Source of the DNA: Natrarchaeobaculum aegyptiacum
GTDB lineage: Archaea; Halobacteriota; Halobacteria; Halobacteriales; Natrialbaceae
Length of the DNA: 64,000 bases
Assembly (NCBI RefSeq): GCF_002156705.1
Contig: NZ_CP019893.1
Coordinates: forward strand, 1,054,001-1,118,000
Direction of reading: 5' to 3'
The position numbers and the translations under genes are program-made. Of this stretch, positions 8,133 to 18,011 are shown in pieces. The first letter of the stretch is position 1; each line of letters starts with the position of its first letter. The notes beneath the pieces are model-generated. The model saw only the letters and a program-made list of their open reading frames with translations. It had not been told where the DNA came from and did no database searches.

Positions 8133-9735
8133 GGTCGCTCACCCCGGTCGCCTCGCTCTCCTCGGCCGCCTCGAGTGCCAGTCCCGCCTGCTCACCCAGT
8201 GCTTCGTCGACGGCCGTCACGAGCGCGCGGGCCTTGTCGAGGGTCTCGTCGTACTCCCTGTCCGGGTCGGAGTCGTGAACGATTCCCGCGCCAACCCGGA
8301 GGTGGTAGGCGTCCGCGTGGCGCACGAGCGTCCGGATGACGATGTTGAGAGTGGCCCGACCGTCGAAACCGAAGATGCCCACGCTCCCGGTGTAGGGACC
8401 GCGACGAGTCGCCTCGACCTCGTCGATGATGGCCATCGTCCGGGGTTTCGGCGCGCCGGTGATCGTCCCGCCGGGGAAGACCGCCGCGACGGCATCCGCG
8501 AGACTCGCGTCGGGACGGAGCCACCCGGTGACGTCGGAGACGAGGTGCATCACCTCGGAATAGCGATCGACCCGCCGGTACTCGGCGACCTCGACGGAGC
8601 CGTAGTCACAGACTTTCCCGAGGTCGTTTCGCTCGAGGTCGACCAGCATCGCGTGTTCGGCGCGCTCTTTCTCGTTCGAACGCAGGTCGGCCTCGAGCGC
8701 CGCGTCCTCCTCGGGCGTCTCCCCGCGCGGGCGAGTCCCCGCGATGGGTTCGGTCCGCACGTGGTCGCCCTCGCGCTCGAGCAGTAGTTCGGGACTGGCG
8801 CTCACCAGATCCGCGGCGCGAAACTCGAGCAGGCAGGAGTACGGTGCCGGGTTGACCCGCCGGAGCGCGTCGTAGGCGTCGACGGGGTGGACCGCCGCGG
8901 GCGCGACCAGCCGCTGGGAGACGTTCGCCTGGAAGGTGTCGCCGTCGCGAACGTACTGCTTGACCCGGCGGACGCGGTCTGCGAACGCCTCACGGCCGCA
9001 CTCGCTCTCGAACGTCCCCGACGGCTGTGTGACCGGCGGTTCGCCGACTTCGGCGTCGCCGTCGCGGATTCGCCGCGCGAGTTCGAGCGCGCGTTCCCGG
9101 CCTCGTTCGTAGGCCGCCTCGAGTTCCGGCTCCGGCAGTTCCTCGAGCGCCGGGTCCTCGACGGACCCGACCTCGAGGCGCGGGCAGGCAGTGATCCGAA
9201 GGGGCGTCGCTCCGTCCTCGGCCGCTGCCGGCTCTTTCCACGCCGCGAACCGATCGTAGACTGCGACCTCGAGTCGTGGCAGCCCGCGGTCGTCGACCGC
9301 CGAGTCGGGCAGGAATTCGAGTTCGCGAGCCACGTCGTAGGAGAGCCAGCCGATCGCGCCGCAGGGGTAGGGAACCGCACAGTCGCCCCTGGCAAGTGCG
9401 TCGCCCGCGAGCAGTCCCTCGAGGGAAGCGAGCGTCGGTGAGTCGTCCGCTGTCGCGACCGCCTCGGCCGAGACCGTCAGCCGGTCGACCGGGTCGACAC
9501 CGAAGTAGCCCCAGCCGGGCTGGCCGCCGGTGGTCTCGAGGATCGCCCCACCGATCGGGTCGCGAGCCCGCCGATAGGCCTCGAACGGATCCGTGACGGA
9601 CGTGCGAACCTCGACCGGCACGCGGACCCCACGCGTCACCGATCCGTCGGATTCGTCGGGGCCGTCCTCGGCTAGCCACGACTCGAGAGCGGCCCGGAAG
9701 GACTCGAGCGTCGTTACGACGCGTGGATCGCTCAT
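8125..9735 (-). CDS. pabB: Aminodeoxychorismate synthase component I
   Basis: A 536-residue chorismate-binding enzyme. The motifs [39 protein letters not shown] and [11 protein letters not shown] run in order through the C-terminal half. [10 protein letters not shown] is PabB-like, while the alanine in PIAGT is the residue found in anthranilate synthase rather than the lysine of E. coli PabB. The start is MSDPRVV; the longer frame adds 18 unsupported residues. It heads the pabB-pabA-pabC cluster, which decides the assignment here; TrpE remains an alternative. Confidence 0.83.
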   Translation of the reverse strand: MSDPRVVTTLESFRAALESWLAEDGPDESDGSVTRGVRVPVEVRTSVTDPFEAYRRARDPIGGAILETTGGQPGWGYFGVDPVDRLTVSAEAVATADDSPTLASLEGLLAGDALARGDCAVPYPCGAIGWLSYDVARELEFLPDSAVDDRGLPRLEVAVYDRFAAWKEPAAAEDGATPLRITACPRLEVGSVEDPALEELPEPELEAAYERGRERALELARRIRDGDAEVGEPPVTQPSGTFESECGREAFADRVRRVKQYVRDGDTFQANVSQRLVAPAAVHPVDAYDALRRVNPAPYSCLLEFRAADLVSASPELLLEREGDHVRTEPIAGTRPRGETPEEDAALEADLRSNEKERAEHAMLVDLERNDLGKVCDYGSVEVAEYRRVDRYSEVMHLVSDVTGWLRPDASLADAVAAVFPGGTITGAPKPRTMAIIDEVEATRRGPYTGSVGIFGFDGRATLNIVIRTLVRHADAYHLRVGAGIVHDSDPDREYDETLDKARALVTAVDEALGEQAGLALEAAEESEATGVSDRE

Positions 9736-10121
9736 GTTCGTCGTCAGGACCGTCGGGGCTAATCCTCTTGCGATTCCGTCGATTCTCACCCCGGATTCGA
9801 CGCGAGTCCCGACGGGCGTCTCGACGGAGTCTGGCCGCGAGGCGCTCGAGCGAACCGACGGCCCGTAATCGAACGAGTTGTGAGCAGGTCGAGGTGAGCG
9901 TGAGAACGAGAGCGAGCGAGAGAAGAACGTCGTCAGTGTCCTTGACCTCCTCCCACGGCTGAACAGTAGTTGCTGATTCGATCAGGAAAGCCGCAAGGAT
10001 TGGAGTGTCGTTCTCAACTCCGGCTTCGTGAAACCGTTCTCAGTGCTGTCCAGAGAGCGTAACAGCTGTCGAAGCGTTTCCTCAGCCTTGTTCTTCCAGT
10101 CTTACCAGTACTGAGGGGCGT

Positions 10122-10151
10122 ACTGACTCGGGCTGCTCAGCCCGAGTCAGT
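10122..10151. terminator. 14-bp stem hairpin after transposase
   Basis: A perfect 14-bp inverted repeat (ACTGACTCGGGCTG, 2-nt loop, complement) lies 15 bp beyond the transposase stop, inside the ISH3 element. It may end transcription or block read-through into or out of the element. Confidence 0.5.
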
Positions 10152-10165
10152 CGCCGAGATAACCG

Positions 10166-11296
10166 CTACCCGTACGGTATTTGCCCGAGAAACGCGCGAA
10201 ACAGGGCGGTCGGGACGACTGGATCCGTCCCGACCGCCCGGCGGGACGTCACGAGCAGGTTCGTCAACACCCACAGATTGTACAGCGCGACGGCGAACAG
10301 GAAGTAAAAGAGCCGTACTGAGAACGTCGGTGACGACGTTCTCGGGAGAAACTCCGTAATCTTGCGATAGGACGTTTCGATTCCCCAACGACGGCGATAT
10401 GCTTCAGCCAGTGGCCGGGCGATCTCGACGTCAGTGCCGACGTCGAGATCGCGGTTGGTAACCAGACAGAAGTGGTCGTCATTTCGTGTTCGATGCGGAA
10501 CGACGACGAGCCGGACTGTCGTTCGGCCCGTCGGCGGATTCGACCGAGCCATCTCGTACTCTGCAATGAACGTGTCGCTGTCGTGGTCATCAATAAATTG
10601 CTGTACCTTTTGTGTTTGCGGCGCACGCATGAGGAACTCAACGTCGAGTTCTTCGAGCGCTAGGGCGAGGTGAACACGATAGAAGCCACGATCGAGATAA
10701 AGGCGGTTGATTTCGACATACTCGCGGACGTCTGAGACGAGTTGGCGGAGTGCATCCGCCAACTCGTCGGTATCGCTGCCCTCCAAGGCTACCGATCCAA
10801 GCGTGAAACGGACGCTCGGATCGACGATACAGACGGTAGCGAACTTGTACGCGCGATCGGTGCCCTGCGCTGGATTCGTTGTACAGACGTGAGGAGTCTC
10901 TTTGTCCCCGTAATAGAGCCAGTCGTGAACGTCGATTGCGACGTCTACTGGCCTGGTAAACACGCGGTTGCGAGCGGCTTCGTCGAGGATTGCGTCGCGG
11001 ACGCGGTCGAACTGATCGTCGACCGCGTCCGCGTCGAGTCCACGTAGATGGTAGAGGAGCGCTCGTGCGAGCGGATTTCGAGCGGTTGCGTCAATGGCGA
11101 TATCGTCGCCACGGGCGAGCTGATAGGCTTTCGCACCAGTATTGGCGAATTCATTGTCGAATGCGATCCGAGCGAGGACTTGCTGGAAGTCCTCGCTCGG
11201 ATAGGTGCCGTTCGCAGCGATCCCGAACTCAAGTTCTGGAAACAGCATCGACGACGCTGCACGAGTCACCTGCGTTGCCTCAGTTGTCTCGACCAT
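10166..11296 (-). CDS. ISH3-family DDE transposase
   Basis: A 376-residue cut-and-paste transposase. The DDE residues are suggested by the aspartate in VDVAIDVHDW near 122, the aspartate in RLYLDRGFYR near 202, and the glutamate in RRWGIETSYRKITEFL near 310-325, the YREK-like region of IS4-related enzymes. Its length is close to that usual for ISH3 transposases and no frameshift is seen. It is enclosed by matched inverted repeats, so the element may still be active. Confidence 0.92.
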   Translation of the reverse strand: MVETTEATQVTRAASSMLFPELEFGIAANGTYPSEDFQQVLARIAFDNEFANTGAKAYQLARGDDIAIDATARNPLARALLYHLRGLDADAVDDQFDRVRDAILDEAARNRVFTRPVDVAIDVHDWLYYGDKETPHVCTTNPAQGTDRAYKFATVCIVDPSVRFTLGSVALEGSDTDELADALRQLVSDVREYVEINRLYLDRGFYRVHLALALEELDVEFLMRAPQTQKVQQFIDDHDSDTFIAEYEMARSNPPTGRTTVRLVVVPHRTRNDDHFCLVTNRDLDVGTDVEIARPLAEAYRRRWGIETSYRKITEFLPRTSSPTFSVRLFYFLFAVALYNLWVLTNLLVTSRRAVGTDPVVPTALFRAFLGQIPYG

Positions 11297-11384
11297 ATCG
11301 AGACAACGACCGCGACGGCAATCGTCACTTGGTCACTTCAGCAACTACTGTGAAGCCGTGGGATTCCTCCGCTGGGATGTCGGA

Positions 11385-12057
11385 CTACGCCGATCCCACG
11401 GAGGCAACGTTCCCCACCGTACGGCGGGTACTCCGGTTTGTGCGCTCCTCTTTGGGACGTACCCTTACGGGAGAGTCTGATGTCTCCGACCATTCGTGGT
11501 CGTCCCACTCGAGGCACACGGGCTGGGCCATCAACCCGACTTCCACACCGGTCTCGCGTTCGAGGAACAGTTGACTCGCCTTCAGATCGGCGTGTCCCTC
11601 GAAGCCACAAACACAGCGGAACAGGTCGCTATTCCGCTCTGTATCTTCCCGTTCGCCGCATTCTGGGCACTCCTGCGTCGTCCACGACTCTGCTTCTTCG
11701 AGAACCTCAATGCCGTATTCCTCGCAGACGCGTTCCATGCGGTCGATGAACCGTCGATATGCCCAGAAATTGTGCGTCTTCGCGTTCACCTCGGGCATCC
11801 AGTGCGTCTCCAACACGTCGCGGATATCGCCGACGTACACGGCTGAAACGCCCTCGTCGTATAGTCGTTCGACAAGATTGCGGACAAGTGCGTCTTGGGC
11901 GTGATCGCGCCGCCTATACATCACGTCGTACAGGCGGTCGATCCGCTCACTCGTTCGCCGCTGATCATCGAGTTTCGACTGGAATTCCGCGATCCGTTCG
12001 GTCGCCGCACGGAACTGTTCGAATGGACGGGTGCCGTCGTACAGATAAGTCGACCCG
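11385..12057 (-). pseudogene. tnpB: 5'-truncated TnpB nuclease gene
   Basis: The readable frame runs from about 12057 to the TAG at 11385, giving roughly the last 220 residues of TnpB; about half of the protein is missing. Present are RRRDHAQDALVRNLVERLY, VYVGDI, KTHNFWAYRRFIDRM, the RuvC-II glutamate region EEAESWTTQ, a zinc finger (CPEC and CVCG) and HADLKAS with the last RuvC aspartate. The first RuvC aspartate is lost, so no nuclease activity is expected. An internal GTG at 11924 opens a 179-codon frame but is not a natural start. The frame follows directly, in the same reading frame, after the stop of the helix-hairpin-helix gene. Confidence 0.85.
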
Positions 12058-12068
12058 GGAGAGGGCCG

Positions 12069-12827
12069 TCAACGAACCTCGGCGCGGTCGATCCAGCCCT
12101 GAATTCGCTTGTCGGAGATGTCGGTCTGTTCGGACAGCGTTTCGGCGTCGGCCGCCGCAAGCTGGTCGACGGTCTCGACGCCGGCGTCGGCGAGTCGGTC
12201 GGCATAGGCAGGTCCGATCCCTTTGATTTCGGTGACCGGCTCGCCGTCGTCATCCGCGGGGACGTCGGCTTCGCTGTCGACCTCACCGTCGTCCGCTTCG
12301 ACCTCCGAGATCCCTTCGCTCGCGTCGCCTGCCTCGGCGTCGGCACCGTCATCGGCGTCCCCGTCAGTCACGTCATCGGCGTCCCCGTCAGTCACGTCAT
12401 CGAGGTCGTCCTCAGTTTCTTCGGGCTCGAGCTGCTCGTCCGGTTCGCCCTCGACCTCGTCTGCGCCATCGTCCTCGACCGCTTCCGGTTCGGCCTCGTC
12501 GATGATCGCCTCCGTCTCGAGATCCGCGGCCGTCTGGTCGGCCGTCTTCTCGGTGGTCTGTGACGCGTCGGTCTCGGTCGGGCCCGTCGCCTCGGCCGGT
12601 TCGGCGGCCTCCTCCGGCTCGTCGGTCTCCCGGACCATCGAGTCGGTCGAGGCGGCCGCATCGGTCTCGGCGGCCGCAGCCTCCTCGGGCGCGTCGGCCG
12701 GCGAACTCGGCGGCTCGCCCGTCGAGCGTTCGCGTTCGACCGTCACGCCGACCTCCCGGGTCTCCTGTCCGGTGGTGCCCGAATCCTCGAGCCCCAGCAG
12801 CGACTTCAGCTTCTGGAGGATTGCCAT
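12069..12827 (-). CDS. Helix-hairpin-helix protein with long acidic linker
   Basis: A 252-residue protein starting MAILQKLKSLLGL, with residues about 15-185 made of Asp/Glu/Ala/Thr-rich low-complexity sequence and a C-terminal helix-hairpin-helix pair (ITEIKGIGPAYADRLADAG type motif near 198-216, then DKRIQGWIDRA). The HhH domain suggests non-specific DNA binding. An 8-residue repeat DDVTDGDA occurs twice, reflected in a 24-bp DNA duplication near 12352-12400. Partner and role are unknown; domestication as a nucleoid or repair accessory is a guess. Confidence 0.75.
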   Translation of the reverse strand: MAILQKLKSLLGLEDSGTTGQETREVGVTVERERSTGEPPSSPADAPEEAAAAETDAAASTDSMVRETDEPEEAAEPAEATGPTETDASQTTEKTADQTAADLETEAIIDEAEPEAVEDDGADEVEGEPDEQLEPEETEDDLDDVTDGDADDVTDGDADDGADAEAGDASEGISEVEADDGEVDSEADVPADDDGEPVTEIKGIGPAYADRLADAGVETVDQLAAADAETLSEQTDISDKRIQGWIDRAEVR

Positions 12828-12917
12828 TGAACCGATATTGTCGTCACCGGCACTTAAATTCGGTTGATGCGAGCAGTCCACACGCGCCGACGGTGATCGA
12901 CAGCTAGCGGTCGGCGA

Positions 12918-13718
12918 TCAGAGGTGCGACCGCAACGCCTCGTTCATCGCCTCGACCGGCGCGTCCCGACCGGTCCACAGCTCGAGCGCCTCGACGCCCT
13001 GATAGAGTAACATCCACGCACCGTCGACCGTCGTCGCGCCCGCGTCGGCCGCCTCGCGCAGGAGTCGCGTCTCGAGCGGCCGATAGACCGCGTCCATCAC
13101 GGCGAGGTCCCCGTGGAGGTACTCGTCGGGCACCGGGGACTCGTCTTCCTCCATGCCGACGCTCGTGGCGTTGATCAGGACGTCTGCCTCCGAAACGAGC
13201 GACTCGAGTGCCTCGAGTCCGTGACCCGTCGCCCCGGGGACCTCGTCGGCGAGGTCGTGAGCGCGCTCGGCGGTCCGGTTCGCGATCTCGACGCTCGCAC
13301 CCGCGTCGGCGAGCCCGAACGCGATCGCCCGGCCGGCACCGCCAGCGCCGACGACGACCGCTCGAGCGCCGTCGACCGCGACGTCGTGGTCCCGGAGTGC
13401 ACGCATCGCACCCGCGGCGTCGGTGTTGTGCCCGGTCACCGTCTCGCCGGTGAAGTCGATGGTGTTCACCGCACCGATGCGCTCGGCCATCTCGTCGGGG
13501 TCGACCACCTCGAGGACGTCCCGCTTGAACGGGATCGTCACGTTGAGGCCGGTGATTCCCAGTGCCCCAGCCCCGCGGACGGCCGCCTCGACGTCGTCCG
13601 GCTCGGGTTCGAAGGTGACGTAGCGCGCCTCGAGTCCGAGTTCGTCGTAGGCCGCCTCGTGCATCGGCGGCGACAGCGAGTGACCGACCGGGTTGCCGAC
13701 CAGCCCGAAAACGTCCAT
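12918..13718 (-). CDS. aroE: Shikimate dehydrogenase
   Basis: A 266-residue enzyme that reduces 3-dehydroshikimate with NADPH in the chorismate pathway. The substrate motifs [11 protein letters not shown] near residues 14-24, NVTIPFK with the catalytic lysine near 66, GAVNTI near 85 and HNTDAAG near 99 are present. The cofactor loop GAGGAGRA is near 126. The stretch [18 protein letters not shown] near the C-terminus is typical. [10 protein letters not shown] is taken as the start; an ATG two codons earlier (13724) is equally possible. It supplies chorismate, the PabB substrate encoded nearby. Confidence 0.93.
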   Translation of the reverse strand: MDVFGLVGNPVGHSLSPPMHEAAYDELGLEARYVTFEPEPDDVEAAVRGAGALGITGLNVTIPFKRDVLEVVDPDEMAERIGAVNTIDFTGETVTGHNTDAAGAMRALRDHDVAVDGARAVVVGAGGAGRAIAFGLADAGASVEIANRTAERAHDLADEVPGATGHGLEALESLVSEADVLINATSVGMEEDESPVPDEYLHGDLAVMDAVYRPLETRLLREAADAGATTVDGAWMLLYQGVEALELWTGRDAPVEAMNEALRSHL

Positions 13719-13849
13719 TGCCATGGCTCTGGCTCGCGCGGCAGGGACTATAATCGGTGCGACTTCTCGACACCTCGGCCTGCTTTCCCGAGGCGTCACA
13801 CGACGGCCGAACGCACTTCGCCCACGACGGTGTGCTCCCGTCCACACCG

Positions 13850-14344
13850 ATGATCGACCACGAACGCGCCCTCTTCGTCCACACGCTCCGGGAACTCTAC
13901 CACCTCGAGGCCGAACTCGAGAACCTGCAGGCAGAACTCGCGACGGAGGCGACCCGCGAGGAACTCGAGGAGTACTACATGGCCCACGGCGAGACGACGA
14001 GTGAGCAACTCGCTCGACTCGACGCGCTGTTCGACGAGATCGAAGGCGACCTCGAGGCCCAGCTCGAGAGCGGCGTCGAGCCGGGACCGATCGAGGACGG
14101 TCCGCTCGAGGCGCTGCGGGCCGACCGGGACGAACTGGTCGGCGATATTCAGGATCCGATGCTGGCCGACGTCGTCGACGCAGAACTCGGGCGGACGATC
14201 GAACGGCTCGAGCTCTCGCGACTCGAGACACTGTTGACCCTCGCCGATCGGATGGATCTGCCGTCGGAGATCGTCGATCCGCTCGAGCAGACGTACCGGG
14301 AGGCCGAGTCGGGGCTCGAGGAGTTGCAAGGGCTACCACAGTAG
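13850..14344 (+). CDS. DUF892 (YciE/YciF-like) ferritin-like protein
   Basis: A 164-residue, almost wholly helical acidic protein starting [20 protein letters not shown], which matches the DUF892 family of four-helix, ferritin-like proteins. Several Glu and His residues spaced along the helices ([20 protein letters not shown]) could hold a metal site. Related proteins are induced by osmotic and oxidative stress in bacteria; the function here is not established. Upstream extension of the frame is not supported. Confidence 0.75.
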   Translation: MIDHERALFVHTLRELYHLEAELENLQAELATEATREELEEYYMAHGETTSEQLARLDALFDEIEGDLEAQLESGVEPGPIEDGPLEALRADRDELVGDIQDPMLADVVDAELGRTIERLELSRLETLLTLADRMDLPSEIVDPLEQTYREAESGLEELQGLPQ

Positions 14345-14359
14345 GCGAACGCAGCCGAC

Positions 14360-14577
14360 TCAGGACAGCTGTGCGGCCAGCGTAGCCAGCGCCGCCTCGC
14401 GCTCGAGCCCGTTAGCGTGGACTCCAGCAGCCGTCCAGTTCGACGGCGACGGCCACTGGGAATCGGGGGTGGATGTATATGTCTGCTCGTGGTCGGGTCA
14501 GGCACCACCCGCGATGTGTCACCGCTCTCAGCAGTCACGGCCACGACGTCGCGAGTCCTTACCAGTTCGTCGCTCAT
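14360..14577 (-). pseudogene. Possible frameshifted small gene
   Basis: The minus strand opens at ATG 14577 with MSDELVRTRDVVAVTAESGD, an acidic haloarchaeal-looking start. After about codon 27 this frame turns Arg/Pro-rich. A second frame then reads DHEQTYTSTPDSQWPSPSN and later [19 protein letters not shown] to a TGA at 14360-14362. The span of 218 nt is not a multiple of three, as expected for a single 1-nt change near 14500. It could be a degraded gene of about 72 codons, a sequencing error, or chance. No family is recognised. Confidence 0.3.
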
Positions 14578-14642
14578 CCGTGCCCGGCCCTCGGCCGCCT
14601 GCAGTCACGACGAGCGACTGAGTGGCACACCTCGCGAGCACG

Positions 14643-16781
14643 ATGCGCACCGGCACCGGATCTCCGCCCACGGAGTGGCTGACCACCGTCTCGAGGACCG
14701 ACGCGTTCGTCCCGCTCGCGACGGGGCCGTCGCTGACGCCGCCGTTCGACGATCCCGTGGTGATCTTCGGGCTCGCGATGGTGATCTTCCTGGTCGCGCC
14801 GCTCGTCCTCGGGCGCTACCGGCTGCCCGGCATCGTCGGGATCATCCTCGTCGGAGCGGCGATCGGTCCCAACGGGCTCTACCTGCTCGAGCGCGACGAG
14901 ACGATCGAACTGCTCGGCGAGGTCGGCCTGATCTACCTGATGTTCGTCGCCGGCCTCGAGATCAACGTGAACCAGTTCGTCGAGTATCGCGAGCGGAGTC
15001 TCCTCTTCGGGCTCGCGTCGTTCCTGATCCCGCAGGTGGTCGCCACCGCGGTCGGCGTGAGCGTGCTGGGACTCGAACTCCCGTCGGCACTCCTGTTCGC
15101 GGCGATCATCTCCTCGCACACGCTGCTCGCGTATCCGGTCGTCAACCGGCTGGGAATCGCGACGAACGAGGCGATGACCGCGACCATCGGCGGGACGATC
15201 ATCACCGACACGTTCGCGTTGCTCGTGCTCGCGGTCGTCGTCGCCTCTGTCGGCGGCGCACTCGAGGCTGCCTTCTGGCTCCAGCTCGCCATCGGGCTGA
15301 CCGTCTTCTTCGTCGGTATCTGGCTGGTCGTCCCGCGACTCGGTCGCTGGTTCTTCGCCACCGTCAGCGAGGAGAGTTACCTCGAGTTCCTGTTCGTGAT
15401 GGCGGTGCTGTTCGGCTGTGCCTTCCTCGCCGAACTCGTCGGCGTCGAGCACATCATCGGTGCGTTCCTCGCCGGACTCACGCTCAACCGGCTGATCCCG
15501 GAGACGGGACCGCTGATGAATCGCATCGAGTTCGTCGGCAACGCGCTCTTTATCCCCTTCTTCCTGCTGTCGGTCGGCATGCTCGTCGACGTCCGGGTCG
15601 TCCTCGAAGGGCCGGCGACGCTCGTCGTCGCTGGCTCGTTGCTCGTCACGGTCGTGATCACGAAGTACGCCGCCGCCTGGCTCACCGGGCGCGTGTACGA
15701 CTACGACGGGGACGAAGTCCTCGCGATATTCGGGCTCTCGGTCGGTCAGGCAGCCGCCGCCCTCGCGATCGTTCAGGTCGGCTTCGACGCTGGCGTTCCC
15801 GGCTTCGACGGCGCCATGATCAACGGCGTCGTCCTCATGATCCTCGTGGTGAGCCTGTTTAGCCCGGCGCTGGTCGACCGCGCCGGAACCGCCATCGCCA
15901 CCGCCCGGGAACGCGAGGCCTACGACCCGAGCGAGACCCCACAGCGGATCCTCGTGCCGGTCTCACCGGACTCTCGATACCGGGAATCGCTGCTCGACCT
16001 CGCGCTGACGGTTCGCGAACGACGCTCCGAGGAACCGATTCACGTGACGTCGGTCGTCCGACCCGAGGGGCTCAGGCACACCGAAGCTGCCGTCGCTCGA
16101 GCCGAGGAGTTCCTCGAGGACCTGACGACCTACGCCTCGGGTGCGGAGGTTCCGATCGACGCCCACACGCGCGTCGAACACAACGTCGCCACCGGGATCG
16201 TCCGTTCGACAGTCGAGAACCGGATCACCACCCTCGTCATCGGCTGGGACGGGGCCGCCTCGCGCACCCAGCGGGTGTTCGGCCACGTGATCGACCGGGT
16301 GCTCACCCGGACGACCAAGCTGACCCTCGTCGCCCGGGTCCGTCGCCGGCTCGGCACCACCGAGCGGATCCTGCTCATCCTCCCACCGGCCATCCAGTAC
16401 AACGACGGCGTTGCCGAGGCGCTCCACACCGTGAAACTCGTGAGCGAAGACACCGGCGCACCGGTCCGTGGCCTCGTCGTCGACGACGGTTCGGCCGACC
16501 TCGAGGACGTCGAGACCCTCTTCGACGGCGTCGAACCAGACGTTCCGGGACAGTTCGAGGCCGTCGACGGCTGGGACGGCCTCGAGTCGGCGCTCCGCCA
16601 GCAGGCCCGGCCGTCGGATCTGCTCGTCTGCCTGAGCGCCCGTCGCGGCGACGTCGGCTGGCACCCGGAACTCCAGACGCTCCCGAAGCGGCTCTCGCGG
16701 CTCACCGACGGCAACTTCGTGATCGCGTACCCGGCGAGCGAGGGACAGGAGGACGATCGACAGTTCCTACAGCTCCAGTAG
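14643..16781 (+). CDS. CPA2-type cation:proton antiporter with C-terminal Usp-like domains
   Basis: A 712-residue membrane protein. Residues about 35-430 carry roughly a dozen membrane segments of the monovalent cation:proton antiporter-2 fold ([42 protein letters not shown] are typical). Residues about 435-705 form a cytosolic region with two universal-stress-protein-like folds ([21 protein letters not shown], then [21 protein letters not shown]). Such proteins exchange Na+ or K+ for protons and the Usp part may sense nucleotides. The start MRTGTG follows an alternative seven codons upstream. Confidence 0.85.
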   Translation: MRTGTGSPPTEWLTTVSRTDAFVPLATGPSLTPPFDDPVVIFGLAMVIFLVAPLVLGRYRLPGIVGIILVGAAIGPNGLYLLERDETIELLGEVGLIYLMFVAGLEINVNQFVEYRERSLLFGLASFLIPQVVATAVGVSVLGLELPSALLFAAIISSHTLLAYPVVNRLGIATNEAMTATIGGTIITDTFALLVLAVVVASVGGALEAAFWLQLAIGLTVFFVGIWLVVPRLGRWFFATVSEESYLEFLFVMAVLFGCAFLAELVGVEHIIGAFLAGLTLNRLIPETGPLMNRIEFVGNALFIPFFLLSVGMLVDVRVVLEGPATLVVAGSLLVTVVITKYAAAWLTGRVYDYDGDEVLAIFGLSVGQAAAALAIVQVGFDAGVPGFDGAMINGVVLMILVVSLFSPALVDRAGTAIATAREREAYDPSETPQRILVPVSPDSRYRESLLDLALTVRERRSEEPIHVTSVVRPEGLRHTEAAVARAEEFLEDLTTYASGAEVPIDAHTRVEHNVATGIVRSTVENRITTLVIGWDGAASRTQRVFGHVIDRVLTRTTKLTLVARVRRRLGTTERILLILPPAIQYNDGVAEALHTVKLVSEDTGAPVRGLVVDDGSADLEDVETLFDGVEPDVPGQFEAVDGWDGLESALRQQARPSDLLVCLSARRGDVGWHPELQTLPKRLSRLTDGNFVIAYPASEGQEDDRQFLQLQ

Positions 16782-16804
16782 GGATTCCGACCGTCTGCGA
16801 GCGT

Positions 16805-16892
16805 CTCATACGGTTTACCGTACGTCAGTTCCGGTGCAACCACGTCCCGTCCTGCGGGTGTGCCGGCAAACCGGTACGGTAATCCGTATCAG
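16805..16892 (+). repeat. Hairpin repeat element, copy A (88 bp)
   Basis: The element begins CTCATACGGTTTACCGTAC and ends GTACGGTAATCCGTATCAG; these ends pair with each other over 19 positions with two mismatches, around an inner stem. It is the same length as copy C and aligns to it without gaps. It fills the space between the convergent antiporter and sppA genes and its last bases provide the TGA stop of sppA. Confidence 0.85.
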
Positions 16893-17893
16893 AGTCGCAG
16901 CCGGAACTCCCGATCCGCGGCGACGCCTGCGATCCCGGCCCCGAACGCGTAGGCGACGCGCTGGGCACTCGCACCGACGCGGGCCATCAGCGGCCGCTGG
17001 GGCTCGAACTCCTCGACCTGAACCGCGTCGCGCTCGAGTCGATCGGCCAGTTCGTCCTCGAGGTCACGGCGGGTGCCGAGTTCGTCGACCAGCCCCATCT
17101 CGTGGGCCTGCTCGCCGAGGTAGATCCGAGCCTCCGTGTCGCGGACGAACTCGGCCTCGAGGTCCCGGCCGTCCGCGACTCGGTCGACGAACGTCTCGTA
17201 GTAGTCGTCGATCAACCCCTGGAGGTACTCGCGTTCCTCGTCCTCGAGTTCCTTGAGCGGCATCCCGGCGTCTTTGTACTCGCCGGCGGCGATGCGTTCG
17301 TAGGAGAGGCCGACCTTCTCGGCGAGTTCACTGGCGTTGACCCGGGAGCCGATGACGCCGATCGAGCCGACGATCGAGCCCTCGCGCGCCCAGAGTTCGT
17401 CACAGCCGCTCGCGATCCAGTACCCGCCGCTCGCGCACGTATCCGTCGCGTAGGCGATCGTCGGGCCGTCGAACCGCTCTGTGGCCAGTCGGATGTCGTC
17501 GCTCGGGACGACCTCGCCACCGGGGGTATTCAGTTTCACGAGCAGCGCGTCGACGTTGTCGTCGGCGTCCGCCCGGTCGATCTGTTCGACGATGTCGTCG
17601 GCCGGCGTCGCCCGCGGGCTAGTCGGGAGCGGCCCGCCACCGCCGTCTCGCGTGATCGGCCCCTCGATGGCGACCTCCGCGACGTCGTAGCCGGGCACGA
17701 GCGACCGGGCGACGTTCGCCCCGATCTTCAGCCCGACGAGGACCACGACGACCGCGATCACGACGCCGAAGAGGTCCGTCAGAGTCTGGGGATAGACCAC
17801 GAACAGCGCGACCCCCAGCACCGCGAAGACGAGCGTCGCCACCAGAACGGTTCCGAGCTGGGCAATACCGCGGAGCTTACCCACTGCGGTCAC
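16889..17893 (-). CDS. sppA: SppA-type signal peptide peptidase (S49)
   Basis: A 334-residue membrane-bound serine protease of family S49, which cleaves remnant signal peptides and membrane proteins. Two N-terminal membrane segments (about 13-33 and 37-55) precede the protease domain. DTCASGGYWIAS near residue 155 holds the catalytic serine, and the lysine in GEYKDAG near 210 is the likely general base (Ser/Lys dyad). The region NTPGGEV near 122 is family-typical. The last codons run into repeat element A, which supplies the stop. Confidence 0.88.
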   Translation of the reverse strand: MTAVGKLRGIAQLGTVLVATLVFAVLGVALFVVYPQTLTDLFGVVIAVVVVLVGLKIGANVARSLVPGYDVAEVAIEGPITRDGGGGPLPTSPRATPADDIVEQIDRADADDNVDALLVKLNTPGGEVVPSDDIRLATERFDGPTIAYATDTCASGGYWIASGCDELWAREGSIVGSIGVIGSRVNASELAEKVGLSYERIAAGEYKDAGMPLKELEDEEREYLQGLIDDYYETFVDRVADGRDLEAEFVRDTEARIYLGEQAHEMGLVDELGTRRDLEDELADRLERDAVQVEEFEPQRPLMARVGASAQRVAYAFGAGIAGVAADREFRLRL

Positions 17894-18011
17894 CTCGAGT
17901 CATGTCACTGGATGGGAGTGCTGGCCGGTTAACCGTTGTCGTCTCCCCCAGCTGGTAGCGCCCGCGCAGACCCGGTCGTGAGGAGGTGCGAGGCAGTCGC
18001 GACCCGAACCG

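Larger units (their letters stand above)
9964..11350 (-). mobile_element. Complete ISH3-family insertion sequence
   Basis: The 1387-bp element has perfect 13-bp terminal inverted repeats, CAGTAGTTGCTGA at 9964-9976 and its complement at 11338-11350, and a 4-bp target duplication TGAA at 9960-9963 and 11351-11354. It contains one transposase gene on the minus strand. Length and CAGT ends fit the ISH3 family. Both ends and the duplication are intact, so insertion is recent enough to be traced exactly. Confidence 0.9.
9942..12057 (-). mobile_element. Remnant IS200/IS605-type (TnpB) element, interrupted by ISH3
   Basis: On the minus strand a 5'-truncated tnpB (11385-12057) is followed by its right-end hairpin. 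The hairpin arms GCCGTGGG (11355-11362) and CCCACGGC (9952-9959) are now separated by an ISH3 insertion in the TGAA loop. Beyond the second arm lies GGAGGTCAAG read on the minus strand; TCAA is the kind of tetranucleotide cleaved at right ends of this superfamily, so the original end is probably near 9942. The left end and any TnpA are gone. The element cannot move on its own. Confidence 0.65.

Noticed and set aside
12352-12400. 24-bp direct duplication in the HhH gene
   Set aside because: It encodes two DDVTDGDA units of a low-complexity linker and is ordinary slippage.
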